A DNA stretch of 64,000 bases from Diplonema japonicum (Eukaryota; Euglenozoa; Diplonemea; Diplonemida; Diplonemidae), in contig OZ025654.1 of assembly GCA_964019335.1 (NCBI GenBank), positions 434,001 to 498,000 on the forward strand, written 5' to 3'. Positions within the stretch are counted from its first letter, which is position 1. Each line of letters starts with the position of its first letter. Of this stretch, positions 30,140 through 41,192 are shown piece by piece. The notes under the pieces were generated by a model. It was not told the DNA's origin, searched no databases, and saw only the letters and a list, made by a program, of their open reading frames with translations. Both the position numbers and the translations under genes were made by a program.

Positions 30140-32140
30140 TACAGGACAAGCCCCCCGCTAGAGGGCCGCCCTATGGGAGGGGGGGGTCTATCTGTTAATA
30201 CTCCCCTTCTGGAGCATTGCTTTCATTCCGATTGAGGCCGTGAGCGTCTTGCGGAGTCGTGTGATGCGGTCCCGCTTGTAGTCGGCTTTCAATTCCATTA
30301 GCTTGTCGTGCGTGGAGCGGGTGGCGAAAATTGGCCTCCTGGAGAAACCAATAGCTGCCTTTCCTCCAATGGCGATGAGGGACTTCACTCTTTTTCTCTC
30401 GTCCGCTGGGAAGGGGCGTCGCTTCTTTCGTGCCCTGCATGCTGTGTTTATCTTTACGATGAGAGCTTTGATTCTGCGCGCCCTATCTTCCAGCAGGCCT
30501 CCCAAAGACTTTCCGGTCGTCCATTCGAAGTCAATGGCCAGTTCCACCGCCGACACCTCCGAGGTGGTGTCCTTCTCCACCCAGCGCAGTTGTGACAACC
30601 ATTGTAGCAGCGGGTTCAGGTACTGGGACAGGACCCCGCTCACTCCTTCGAGCTCGCCAGCTATCGGAACGGGGCATTTCTTACCTACCACATTTCGAAT
30701 CCACGGTAGCGGCTGTGTGTTGACATCCTCCTTCTGCATGAGCTCTACGTCTCGTTTCTCAACCACCACGGCTAAGTATCGTTGCAGCTTCTCTAGGTAC
30801 GCAAAGTCATGTCCTCTCGGCAGAATCGCGTGCAATTCCAGACATAGGGGCCATCCTGTCCTGTTGCGCAGTGGTTCCAAGCCGTCCTGTGCTAGCTCTT
30901 CCTGTGCGCAGGCGCACTCGTAGAGTTGGTGGCGGAGTAGGGTTACCGTGTCCGGGTACGGTGATTCACACAGGTCGCACCTGAACCCTTGTGTGCGTGA
31001 TACTGTCGTTGTTGGGACTTGGCTTATGCTCTCTTCGACTTCTTCGGTGCCGTCACCTTCTGGTGCCAGGGGGACGCTTCTTTGATTCGTTCCTGCATGC
31101 GGGCTAAGGTAGGGGACCCCTCCGGTGATAACCCGTCTCAGGCAGTAGGATATGAGCGGGTCTTTGGCTGTTTTCCATAGTTGGTTGGTTTTGGGATCCG
31201 CTCCCGCCTCCATCCCTCTCACTGTGTTCCTCTCGTTCGCCAGCGACCTGCTCCGGGCTTTCCTCACCGCGTCCCTAAAGACGTGTCCGCGTTCGGCCCA
31301 GGGTTTGTTCCCACAGTCTAGCAATTGCGCCCAGCTCCATCCTATATAGGGGAGCCACCGACAGACCAGGTTGCCTACTGGTCCCATCGGGGTGGACCCC
31401 GTGCCGTACCCCGCAGCGATCCGCATGCATCTCTGTCGTAGTCGTTCGTCGTCGAGCGCTCCGGACACCACCTTCAGGGAGTGGTATATCACATAGGAGA
31501 GGGGATCGTTAGTGTGCCCCTTCAAGAGGACTGTGTTCACTGCGGTAGGAGAGCGTCCACGGTGGTGAGGGCCCCATAGGTTGCATGTTACCCTTGTCGA
31601 CAATTTCTTGAGCGTCTCGTCACATGGGGGGGAGAACGGTCCGCTGTAGAGGCATGACGGAAGAATCGTCGTGCTGACCAGGTGTGCTTTCGTCTCGAAG
31701 GCTAACCTCGTGCAACCCAGCCGGTCTAGCGAGTCAAGCGCATTCGCGGTCGGTTTGTTCCATTTCGTCCCTGTCCTGCGCGTGTTGATTTTCACGCCAA
31801 GCCTTCGAGGTCCGACACCGTCTTGTATGGTACAGGTACTTCCGAGCCTTTCTTCATCGCCGTTCGGTCTCCCACGACTCTCGACTTGAACCCTTCCGCG
31901 GTGCCAAAGCCCACCGTCTTTTCCTCGTTGACCTGCATCCCCGTCAGGTCGCAAAACTCTGGAGTCCCTTCGACCGCTGCCTGCAGTGATTCCCGCAGCT
32001 TCGCTAACAGATAGGCGTCGTCGGCATATGCTAGCACCTCGGCGTCCGGCGCTACCTGCTCGACGGCCCGTATCATGATGGACAGCAAGGCGTTGATGAT
32101 GATGACCGACAGCGGGCACCCCTGGAGGATACCGTTCGTA
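30140..32140 (-). mobile_element. 5'-truncated non-LTR retrotransposon with reverse-transcriptase remnant
   Basis: Minus-strand translation starts inside the RT domain at NGILQGCPLSV (near 32090-32130), continues to the active site YADDAYLL (near 32010), and then to LGVKINTRR (near 31790). A frameshift near 31795-31805 separates the two parts. The second frame (to the stop at 30188) holds the thumb region, a C2H2-like finger (CDLCESPYPD...RHQLYEC, near 30900-30980), and a basic C-terminus. Everything upstream of the QGCPL motif is missing, replaced by a T/A-rich stretch. This is typical of incomplete reverse transcription. It is non-autonomous and dead. Confidence 0.88.
30188..31800 (-). pseudogene. 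Reverse transcriptase C-terminal part (thumb, zinc finger, basic tail)
   Basis: The open frame runs from about the LGVKINTRR motif to the stop at 30188. The first about 160 codons of the longer frame (up to 32326) are out of phase with the RT core and should not be read as protein. Motif order follows LINE-type elements: after the YADD block comes a helical thumb, then a CxxC...HxxxxxC finger, then ELAIDFEWTTGK and an Arg/Lys-rich end. Confidence 0.82.
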
Positions 32141-32431
32141 AAAAAAGATAAAAGAGTGATTTTTTTTTTTTTTTTTTTTAAATTCCACCTCCTCTTGGTC
32201 TAGCCAGACCGACCCCACCCAGCTGGGCTGTGTGGAGCCAACGGAAGTGTGTTGAGACGTTCGTGCTTTCGTGTCGGCCTGTGTTATTGTTCTTGCACCT
32301 TTGTGACATGGGTATTCTCTTTCCACTGTTGGCTAATGGCTTTTTTTTTTTTTTTTTTTTTTTTTTCTGTTGATGCTCATGGGGGAAGAGGGTTGTTGGG
32401 GTTTATGTTATTTTTTCTTTCTTTCCTTTTT

Positions 32432-32462
<31 letters not shown>

Positions 32463-32656
32463 CTATTTGTTTACACTTGTCTCTCATTTAAGGGCACCTG
32501 CGGTATGTGGCAGAAGCCTGAAGAGTCTCAACCTGTCTCTTGATCGAAGAAAACAAGGAAAATGCTGCACATCTCTAAAACCCTGTCAAGAGCCCCTACT
32601 TGCAGTAGCACTGCAAAGGTGGGCTTTGTCATGTTTTCTTTTTTTTGGAGAGAGTC
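32141..32656. other. Poly(T)-rich spacer next to the retroelement
   Basis: Several T runs of 15-25 bases (for example 32160-32179, 32340-32366 and 32429-32462). From about 32500 begins a unit with GCTGCACATCTCTAAAACCC and TGTCAAGAGCCCCTACTTGC that recurs near 33100-33170. Confidence 0.55.
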
Positions 32657-32831
32657 CTAACTTGACCCCTAAGTTTTCGAAGTGTTCAAATATGAGTTTT
32701 TCTGAAGACTTGGGGTGCTACGGAGACTTAGGAAACCTTGGGTACCGGATCAGAAACTTTTCCCTCTTGAACATTGCTCAAACTAAGGGGGTGGGTTTTG
32801 AACATTTCTCTGAACTTAGGGGTCAAGTTAG
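32657..32831. mobile_element. Small foldback/MITE-like element
   Basis: A 175-bp unit bounded by a perfect 19-bp inverted repeat, CTAACTTGACCCCTAAGTT (32657-32675) and its complement (32813-32831). Imperfect pairing extends inwards (a TGTTCAAA block and its inverse). No coding capacity. The flanking TCC and AGCAG give no clear target duplication. Confidence 0.75.
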
Positions 32832-32862
32832 CAGTTTTCTCTTTTTTTTTTTTTAGTAATAT

Positions 32863-32970
32863 GCACTTATCCATGCTGCATGCATGCTTGAGATAAAAAA
32901 AAGGCGGTATTCAAGAGTACCATCCTTTTATGAGTTGAAGGAGGCCTTTTGAGAGGCGCTCCTTTGTTCT
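32863..32970 (+). repeat. Hairpin repeat family R3, copy a
   Basis: Two hairpins in tandem. The first pairs GGCGGTATTC (32903-32912) with GAGTACCATC (32915-32924). The second pairs GAAGGAG-GCC (32937-32946) with GGC-G-CTCCTTT (32955-32965). The tail TTGTTCT is common to the family, and GCATGCATGCTTGAGATA precedes it. Confidence 0.8.
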
Positions 32971-33204
32971 GCATCTGTCCAGAAGGTTATTAGTAGCGAT
33001 GGGGAGAAGAGAAGGGGTGATGGGGATAAAAAGGAAAAAGAGTCGGCGATTCTAGCGGCACGTACAAACAACGGCAAGTTTCTCTTAAAAAGAAAAGGTG
33101 GTGCTGCATATCTCTAAAACCCTGTCAAGACATCTCTACCCTACTTGCAGAAGCACTGCAAAGGTGAGGTCTTCACGGTTCTTTTAGAAATATTTTAACG
33201 TTTT

Positions 33205-33307
33205 CGTTATCCACGCTGCATGCATGTCTGAGATAAAAAAGGTGGTACTCCATGAGAGTACCATCCCTTACATGAGTTGAAGGAGGTCTTTGGACGCTCC
33301 TTCGTTC
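33205..33307 (+). repeat. Hairpin repeat family R3, copy b
   Basis: First stem GGTGGTACTC (33241-33250) with GAGTACCATC (33256-33265). Second stem GAAGGAG-GTC (33279-33288) with GAC-G-CTCCTTC (33293-33303). Arms differ from copy a at paired positions (GTC/GAC against GCC/GGC). Confidence 0.82.
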
Positions 33308-33579
33308 TCATCCACTACTGCATCTGTAGTAGCATATTATGATCGAGAGAAAGGGGGGGAAAAGAAAGGAAAAAAAAAAGGGAAAAGGGTCGGCATTTGT
33401 ACAAAGCCGAACCTGCCAAACAAGCCAATATCCTGTCAAGTGCCCCTACCTTGATGCGCGGAACATTGCTATTTCTTTTTTTTTTCAATAGCAGTGGTAC
33501 CCAGAGGACGATGGGGCGGCTTACACTAAACCTTTTTTTCTTTCTTTATGTTTTTTGATTGACGTGTCTTAAAAGATGC

Positions 33580-33656
33580 ACTTACCATGTTGCATGCCTG
33601 AGATAAAAAAAGGATGCAGTGTATAGAGGTCACTGAGACACTCCATTGTTCTTATC
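33580..33656 (+). repeat. Hairpin repeat family R3, copy c (shortened)
   Basis: Has TGCACTTACCATGTTGCATG, CCTGAGATAAAAAAAGG, and a GGTC-ACTGA-GAC core before ATTGTTCT. The first hairpin is missing. Further hairpin-2 copies are at 18576-18605, 25066-25094, 55221-55254 and 63934-63966. Confidence 0.72.
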
Positions 33657-33715
33657 CCGCACCCAAACCATCTAAATTAAGAACAACCCACAAAGTGGGG
33701 GGTGCGACTGCAGTT

Positions 33716-33786
33716 ATGCGGAATCTTACTAATAAATAGCTCATTGCGCTGCTTTAACTGGTTTTTAGTGCTAATAATATTGTTAA
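33716..33786 (+). repeat. Dispersed repeat R2, partial copy interrupted by piggyBac insertion
   Basis: Reads TGCGGAATCTTACTAATAAA, then AGCTCATTGCGCTG, ending in GCTAATAATATTGTTAA. The family normally continues TTAAAAC; here the element starts at this TTAA and TTAAAATG resumes at 35930. Confidence 0.85.
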
Positions 33787-34088
33787 CCATTAAAGGACGA
33801 AGCGCTAGATATCTAGCGATCAAAAAATTAAAATTTTTGTATAGGCATTTTAAGTACCATAGACCCTTACCCTTGCACAGAATGACCTAGTTCCGCGATT
33901 TCTTTTCCATCGAAAATCACTTTTGGCCCCTAGATTAACCTCCAAAAACACCCTCGAAACCAGTTTTTGGTGGCACGAAAGCTCATATGAGCAGTACTGA
34001 TTCAAACGAGTTCGGGAGTGCCTAAGGGGACATTCTCACTGACGATGGGACCTCACCTAGCGCCAGTAGTGACGAGAAGAGTGAAAAT

Positions 34089-35690
34089 ATGCCCTGGGAG
34101 AGCGATATTACGCAGGTTACGCGTAAGAAGTTACCCTTTTCCCACATGAGTGCATCAAGGATTTCCAAGCTGTTCATCTCAATGGGGTTTGTGAAATCTC
34201 TTTGCACCGTTTGCAAGTACCACAACCCCGACTTTGACTTCACTGTGGACGATATCTATCAGTTTCTGGCCTTGTGGGTGCTCATGGACATCATCCGCAA
34301 GGCTGGCATAAAAGATTACTGGCCGACCATTTGTGCCCTCGCCACCTTTTTTTGGCAAGTGTAATGAAACGTTACTGCTTTTTGCGCTTACAGCGGTCGT
34401 TGCATTTTGGAGGGGTGAAGAGACAGACAGGTTGCAAAAAATAAGATTCTTGCTCCCCTACCTGTCTGCAACACTATTCCCCCGGAGAATCGATCATTGA
34501 TGAGAGTATGATCAAGTATCGCTTCAGAGTATTCCAGCCTGCAAAGAGGACAGGTGAGGCTGTGCACCGGACAGGATCTGACACAGGGTCGTGTTCAACT
34601 TGTCGATCTACTGTCCGCAGTGCTAATACCATTGTAAAAGCGTTGAAAAAGCAATCAAACACAGCACTGTGGACCCCGATGTGAGGTATCTCAGCACTTG
34701 GCATATTACCTTCCCATTTGGTGAAGGATCGAGGTCATTGTAGGGGGGTGCTGGTGTTTGGGAGCCCTGACTCGCGTACAGGATTGGCGTACCACGTGAT
34801 CACTGCAGAAGCACCAATGCTTATGATGCCAAAAAAGGACAACATGGCGACCAGAATGTCTCGGCGGCGGAGCTCTGCTTCGAGCTTCTTGTCCTGCAGC
34901 TCGAGCGCGACAATGAAAGCTCTTACAACGTTCTCCCGTATCTCCTGCGGTGCCTTCAATGGCGTCTTGCTTGACATGAAGTGAACGTCGTGCTCAGTCT
35001 GAAAGCGCACCCCATGTGACTTGTCGATGCCACTATTCGTGTCCACCTGGTGGATGGCTCGGCATCGGTAGCGTTCCCCTTGTACCCCGGCATCGATAAC
35101 TTCTATACTGGCGTTACCCTTGTACAACAGATGTGGGAATCGGGTTTGTGGTGGAAACAATCCGAGGAAAGTCCAGTCAATGGTGGTAACAATCCGAAGA
35201 AAACCGCCAGAATGTACCTAATCTTGCCCCAGTGAAGAAGCAAGTAGGCCCAGGCAGGCCCAAAAACGGGTTAGCGACAACAGCTTTTCGACTGTTATGC
35301 GCCAGTCCGGAAACAACCGCCCAGCAAGCACCCGTTCTGAAATGGGGACCGAGGGGCCCAGGGAAGATGCCAGGCGCGACTTCACTGGTCCAAAAAACTG
35401 GATGCAGCAAGACAATGCACACACCACATGCGTGTTTTGGGGGTCCGGGTGCAAACTATCTTCATCTGCAAGGCTTGTAACGTGCATCTGTGCCCAGCTT
35501 GCTTTGCGGACTATCACGAACCAGTGGTTTACCCACCCCAATCTACCCCCTCTGGAGGCCCGGCTACACCGAAGGAACGCCCAAGGTACCAGCGTCTCCA
35601 AACACATACCCTTCTCCCCAGGTCGTCATCTGAGCCAAGTCCCAAAAGCAAAACCCCCCCTAGCACTCCGAGGCCCAAGCGAAAAAAGTA
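34089..35690 (+). pseudogene. Broken piggyBac transposase
   Basis: Fragments in order on the plus strand: DIYQFLALWVLMDIIRKAG and then IKDYWP (34250-34325), SIIDESMIKYRFRVFQPAK (34487-34545), IDNFYTGVTLVQQMWESG (35092-35145), and a C-terminal zinc finger CKACNVHLCPACFADYHE (35468-35522). These match the N-terminal helical domain, first catalytic Asp block, second Asp block and Cys-rich end of the family. Frames change and stops intervene. The distance between the two Asp blocks is about 600 bp, clearly more than in intact members, implying an internal insertion. Not functional as it stands. Confidence 0.88.
34735..34977 (-). CDS. Possible captured small single-helix membrane protein inside the piggyBac element
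   Basis: An 80-residue frame on the minus strand, opposite to the transposase, within the extra DNA between the catalytic blocks. Residues about 10-45 are amphipathic and charged (EIRENVVRAFIVALELQDKK, then LEAELRRR). A hydrophobic helix follows (ILVAMLSFFGIISIGASAVITWY), then a short tail. This charged-helix-plus-anchor layout looks more protein-like than a chance antisense frame. I recognise no family. It may be host-derived cargo or coincidence. Confidence 0.4.
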   Translation of the reverse strand: MSSKTPLKAPQEIRENVVRAFIVALELQDKKLEAELRRRDILVAMLSFFGIISIGASAVITWYANPVRESGLPNTSTPLQ

Positions 35691-36003
35691 AGGAAGTGTC
35701 TAACCTATGGGTGGGGTTTTACAATAAATTTCACTTCAATTCCTTATTCTATTCACTTCCCAGGGCCTTTGAGGGGCGTCTGGGGGTGTTTTTTGTCCCT
35801 CCTGGGTGATGTATTTTCTTTTACACAAGCGTCGTTCTATGGTTGCATGCTCGAGGATGTTTTAATTTTAGAAAATAAAAAAGTCGATGGTGACCTTTTT
35901 TTTGCCCAAAAACCCCCGTCCTTTAATGGTTAAAATGAAATATAATTCGGAATTTTTAAAAATAAAGGAAACAAGGAGGTCTTTGAACAAAAAGAAATCA
36001 CTT

Positions 36004-39000
36004 TCACATTCTTACGTCTGCCCTCACGAACTCGTAGGTGATGCTGCCAGTGATGTTGACCTGGGTTCGGAGCATCCTTGTGGTCTGGTGTTGGTAGCCC
36101 AAGTTAGAGAAGTGCTGTACCGGGAAGGGGTAGCGCCTCACACAGCACCACCCGGCGTCCTCGCCCATCCTCTCCACCTCCCACTGGCTGTATGGGTACT
36201 TCGTCCCCTTCGTCGTGATGTGGACCTTGGTGTGTGCCCCTGTGAAGGGCTGTTTTAGCAGGTTCGAGAAGATGTCCTTGAGCAGCTTCCTGTTCGAGGC
36301 AACGGAGGCCTCCACCATCCCAGGGAGTTGCGTCGCCCCTGTGTGCGGGAAGTTGAACACGACGTAGTCCACAGCCCCGGCCACCTCGACCTGTCGGTGA
36401 ACCGCACGGTTTGTGAAGTCGGCCCCATTCCTTGCGCACTTGCATCCCTTGAGGGCCAGCTCGGTCATCGCCACCGCGTCCTCCTCCTTCGGGTCCAGCG
36501 TGCTCGTCGTGATGTCTATCGGGTTGACCATCTTGCACAGGGCCAGCGAAAAGGAGAAGTTCCCGTCCCCAATAACCAGCACCTTGTCCCCTGGCTGGTA
36601 GGGATGCGTCTCCGACACGGTTCCCGACCCTCCCCCGATGCTGAAGAACGGTCGTGCCTTTGTCGAAAGCCCTTCCGCCACAAACACTTCGTCGTAGTGT
36701 CTCATGTCGAACGCCTTTGACGTCAGCCCCACCAGCACCGCTATCTTCCTCACCTCTGCTGTCCCTGTCTCTACCACAACCTCGACAATCGAGGACGAGG
36801 AAGATTGCTTTCTCACACACACCGTTGCAGAAGGATACCTCCTCCTGGCCTCAGCCACTGCAAGCTTCCTCGCCGCTGCCTCGTCCTCAACCGCCCGCTG
36901 CACGGGGGACGACAACGACGCCACCGCACCCGCCGATGCGTACTTGTCACCGATGAGGGTGGACACCCTCAGGCATTCTGACAGCAGGCCGTTCCTCGTC
37001 CGCAGCAGCTCGGTCACAAGTTTGTACGGGAGGTCAACCACCCTCGACCCCGGGTGGGCCTCGTAGATGTCGCAAGGGGTCGTCACAGCTTCCTCAACAT
37101 CGCACACGAGGAGCCCTCTGTTCGGTGCCACGAAGAGTGTCTTCTCGCTCCACTCATCCAGCACGGGGAGCACCTTCGCCGCCGCCTGCTCCTCCACAGA
37201 CATGTCCTTCCAACGCTTGTTCACCTCCACGAGGACGGAGCGCAGCTCATCTGATACACTCGCACCACTGCCGCTCCCACCACTACCCTGTACGCGCTTC
37301 ACACGCTGCTCCACTGCTTCCTCCTCCGTCACGTTCAGAACCTTCGTGAAGAAGTAGTGCAGCCCTTCGTACACCTCCTCCAACCCGTCCCGCCAGAACA
37401 GCTCCTTGTCAGTCCCCTTCCGCCACTTGTTCGCCAGCTTCGGGTGGTAGACGAGCACCTCCCTGCTCCGACACGCCACTTCTTCCCGCACAACCGTCTC
37501 CCTGTCCATGAAAGCATACAGCAGCCTGCACTTCTGCGACATCTCGTCAATCCTTTCCTCCTCCTTGTCTTCTCCCGCCTTCAGGTCTCGAAGCACCTCC
37601 ATCACGTCGTCTGCGCACGGCCGCCTCACCATCCCGACCGCCTCGAACAAGGCCTCGTTCTTCACCTCCTGCTCCAGTGTCGGGACACACCCCTTCAGCC
37701 CTTCCTCCCGAAGGAACACCTTCGTCACCCGCACCAGCCCGTTGTGCTTCGTCCTCACCAATTTCCCCTTCAATGCCAGTCCCCACCCACAGCGCAGCGT
37801 CGCCACGTATTGGCCCCAGTGCTCGTCTAGATAGCACAGCAAGCAACTGATATCCTTCCCGAGCCCCGCACTCGTCACCCACGGGTCCAGCTCCCCCTGA
37901 ACCACGCGCAGAGACCTCGGTACGCCGATCTCTCCCTTCACGATCGCCACATCCTCCTCCGCGTACTCTTCAGAGACCAGCACCTTGCTGCCCCTCGACC
38001 CCAGCACCTCCATCAGCTTCCTGCCGCAGTACAGGCGGTCCGCACAAGCGTATTCCCCCGCAACCGTCCTCAGCTTCACAGCCCTTCCCAGGATCTCCAA
38101 CACCGTGTCCCTTTCCTCCTTGCTGTGCCTCCTGCTCAGCAGCCTCTGCCGCAGGGAGAGGTACATGTCGAACGAGTTCTCGTCGGAAGTTGCCTTGAGC
38201 TCTGCCATCATTTGCGCCACCAGCTCCTCCGTGGCGTTCAGCTGCATCTCACGCGTGCTCTTCGAGTTCGGTGTTTCGAGCATTCCCAGGTCCTGCACCA
38301 GGAACTGTCGCTCTCCCTTCCCGAGCAGTGAAGCGAAGTCTTTTCTCAGAGACCCCTTACTCTCTCCTTCCAAACACAGCTTGGGTGCCTCTCGAAGCGG
38401 TTCGTCGTCTCCTTTTTCGCCGCCCTTCACCCCACTGCAGCAGGGCCAGATCGCCATCCCTGCAACCGTTCCCATGTTCCTCCCGCTCTCCATGAGGGCG
38501 TGCAACAGCAGCAGGAAGAAGTCTCCACCCTTCTTTGCGTACAGCTGAGGAGTCTTCTCCACCCAGTGGACCACCTTCCCAACGCCCCACTCCTCCATCC
38601 CGAGCCTCCGAAGCACATAAGGAGGGACCGCCTCCATGTTCCTCACGGCCGCCTGCACCCCGTGAAGCTCTTGCAGAAGCAGCCTCATTGCTGTCGTCGT
38701 CGTCGTCGTCATCGTCATCTTCGTCTTCGTCGCCTTCGTTAGCTCCTGCGCGTAGACCACAGAACCCGGTTCCGCAAGGCCGCCCCCAGACACCTCCACG
38801 CACCTCAGCTTCGCCACCTGCGCATACAGCTCCTCAACGAAGGGCACAAAAAAGGGATCGGTCGTCTTCGTTGGAAGGTAGGCTACCGTCGGGACGTCCC
38901 CGAGCCCACTCATCACCTCCGAAGACACCAGCGCCCCGCACACCGCCTCCACCAGGTGCCCACGCAGCTGCACGTTCCAGTCTTCGTTCTCGTGGAACTC

Positions 39001-41110
39001 GCTTCGGTTCGCCGTCAGGAGCAGGTCCATGTTTACAACAAAGGGGAACCCGACGTCCCGAACCGGGAGGTAGTTGTACACCTTGAAGGTCTCAAGGTCC
39101 GAGGAAGCATTCGGGTGGCTCTCCGGAAAGGCAAGAAGGATGCTGCTCGACCCTTGGTGGAGGCGTGTCTCGCTCTTGTGCCCCTTCATCTCGTACCTCT
39201 TGCTGAACACACAGAACCTCTTTGTCAGGAGCACCGTTTTCTTTTGAGTGTCTTCGATCCTCTCTTCCACAGAGCACGTTCGTACTGTATCCTTCTCTGT
39301 TTTCTTTTTGCTTCCTCCTTGATCATTTTCTTCTTCTTCTTCTTCTTCTTCTTCCTTCTTCTTCTTTTTCCTCGCGGGTTCAGTTCCATCGCAAGACCAG
39401 ATTGAGACAACTCCTGTCGCAGCCCTCACTCGAATCTCCTTGATCTTCCTGAAGAACATGAGGCACAACGGGTCGACACAGAGCTCCGTCACCTGTGCCC
39501 CCTCGCACCAGGGGAGCCGGACCGCCGTCGTCATCCTTGACCGTTCCACCCTCTCCACCAAGGCCTTTTCTTCCGCCTCTCCCAGCTGCTTTGGATAGAT
39601 GTAGCCGATGACGTCCTCCTTGTCAAACTTGAATCGGAAGGCGCCGCTGACCACCATCGGCGTGTCGCTCACCCTGAAGACCGACTTGAACCCGATCCCC
39701 TTCTCCCCGATATACCCGAACTTATGCTTCTTCGTGCTCCTCCCGACATCACACAAGGCACGGAAGTTCGCCTCCTCCATCCCCACCTCGTTGCAGAGGA
39801 ACGTCCCCGCCTCCTCTCCGAAGTCCATCTCCACTCGGGGAACCACCGCCTTCCCGTACTGGTTATCGTCGAAGTTTTGAAGCAGCTCAGCGATGAAGTG
39901 GTCGTCTCGCGCCACCGTGTCCCTCGCCAGCAGCGACAGGCTCCGGTTCAGCATCTCGTACGTCCTCAGAAGCGCCCTGTCCGCCTCAGCGTTTCGGTTT
40001 GCTCCGCTCGGCCGCTTCTCTTCCTGCACCTTCGCCAGTATTCTGCGTCCTTCCTCCACTGCTGCTCCCTTTGTTGTTGTTGTTGTTGTTGTTGTTATCG
40101 CTTCTCCACCCGCCACTTCATCTTCTTCTTCCTCCGACTCGCTGCTTTCCGCAGGGAACTCTTCTTCTTCTGCCTCCTCCTCCCCCACGAGTTCTTCCCA
40201 CAGCCTCTTCGCACAAGTGATCTGCTCCAGGTCCAGCTTCCTGGCGGCGTCGAAGGTGTTGGGGCTCGCTCGATGCGGCATCGACCTGTGCATCGCGAAC
40301 AGAACCATGAGCAAGCTCCTCTCACTCGTCGATGAGACCCCCTTCGCAGAGCACACATGCTTCGCCGTCTCGTACAGGTGGTTGTGCAGCCGAGGGGACA
40401 TCGTGTAGATCCACCGCTTGCTGAATCCCCCCGGAATCTCGGGGAGTTCCTCCCTTGTCGATGCCAGGGCCTCCCAGGTCGCTGTCTCGGGGCTGCTGAC
40501 GAGGTCCGCAAGGTACTTGTCCAGGATACAGGCGAACGGGAAGCACCCCTCGTCCGTACTCGGTGCCGTCTTCACGTCGTCCACCTTGCTTGCCAGAAGC
40601 CTGAACATGCTGGTGAACTTAGGGTATGCATGAAGTACCTTAAACTCTACCTTGAACCTCGACCGGATGTCGTCGCGGCTACTCGCGTATATGGACCTCA
40701 GGTACTTCTGAACCCGCTCAGAGACTGTCTTCACCTTTTCTTTTTCCCCTCCTCTTCCTTCTTCCTTCACACAGCAAGAGACCCACTCTGCCCCGAACTG
40801 CACCTGGATCTTGTGTTTTATGATGGAAAGGAGGCTCTCCCGCATGTCGCTCACGCCGTCTCCAGCAGCAGTGTCGACGAGGTGTTTCGCAGCCTCCTCC
40901 AGGTCTCCTCCTTGCCACATAAACCTGTCGAAACCGTTCCACGAGCTGCTGGTCGCTGTGTCCACGTGTGCCTGCTTCCAGTAGCCGTCCAGACACCGCT
41001 CCGCTGTGCACCCCGTTACAAGCAAGCAGGTGACCACTCGCTCACGGAGCACATTCTCCACGCATGTAAACAGATCCGGCGAGCTGTTCCTCAAGAACAC
41101 CACAAGCCTC

Positions 41111-41192
<82 letters not shown>

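Larger units (their letters stand above)
33787..35929 (+). mobile_element. piggyBac-type DNA transposon with intact ends and decayed transposase
   Basis: Both ends carry the same 13-bp terminal inverted repeat, CCATTAAAGGACG (33787-33799) and its complement (35917-35929). TTAA lies directly outside on both sides (33783-33786 and 35930-35933), the hallmark target duplication of piggyBac. A 16-bp perfect palindrome (CGCTAGATATCTAGCG, 33803-33818) sits just inside the left end. Plus-strand pieces of transposase are described separately. Length is 2143 bp. Confidence 0.93.

Noticed and set aside
31801-32326. First ~160 codons of the 712-codon frame in the retroelement
   Set aside because: Out of phase with the RT core (QGCPLSV, YADD), which lies in another frame here.
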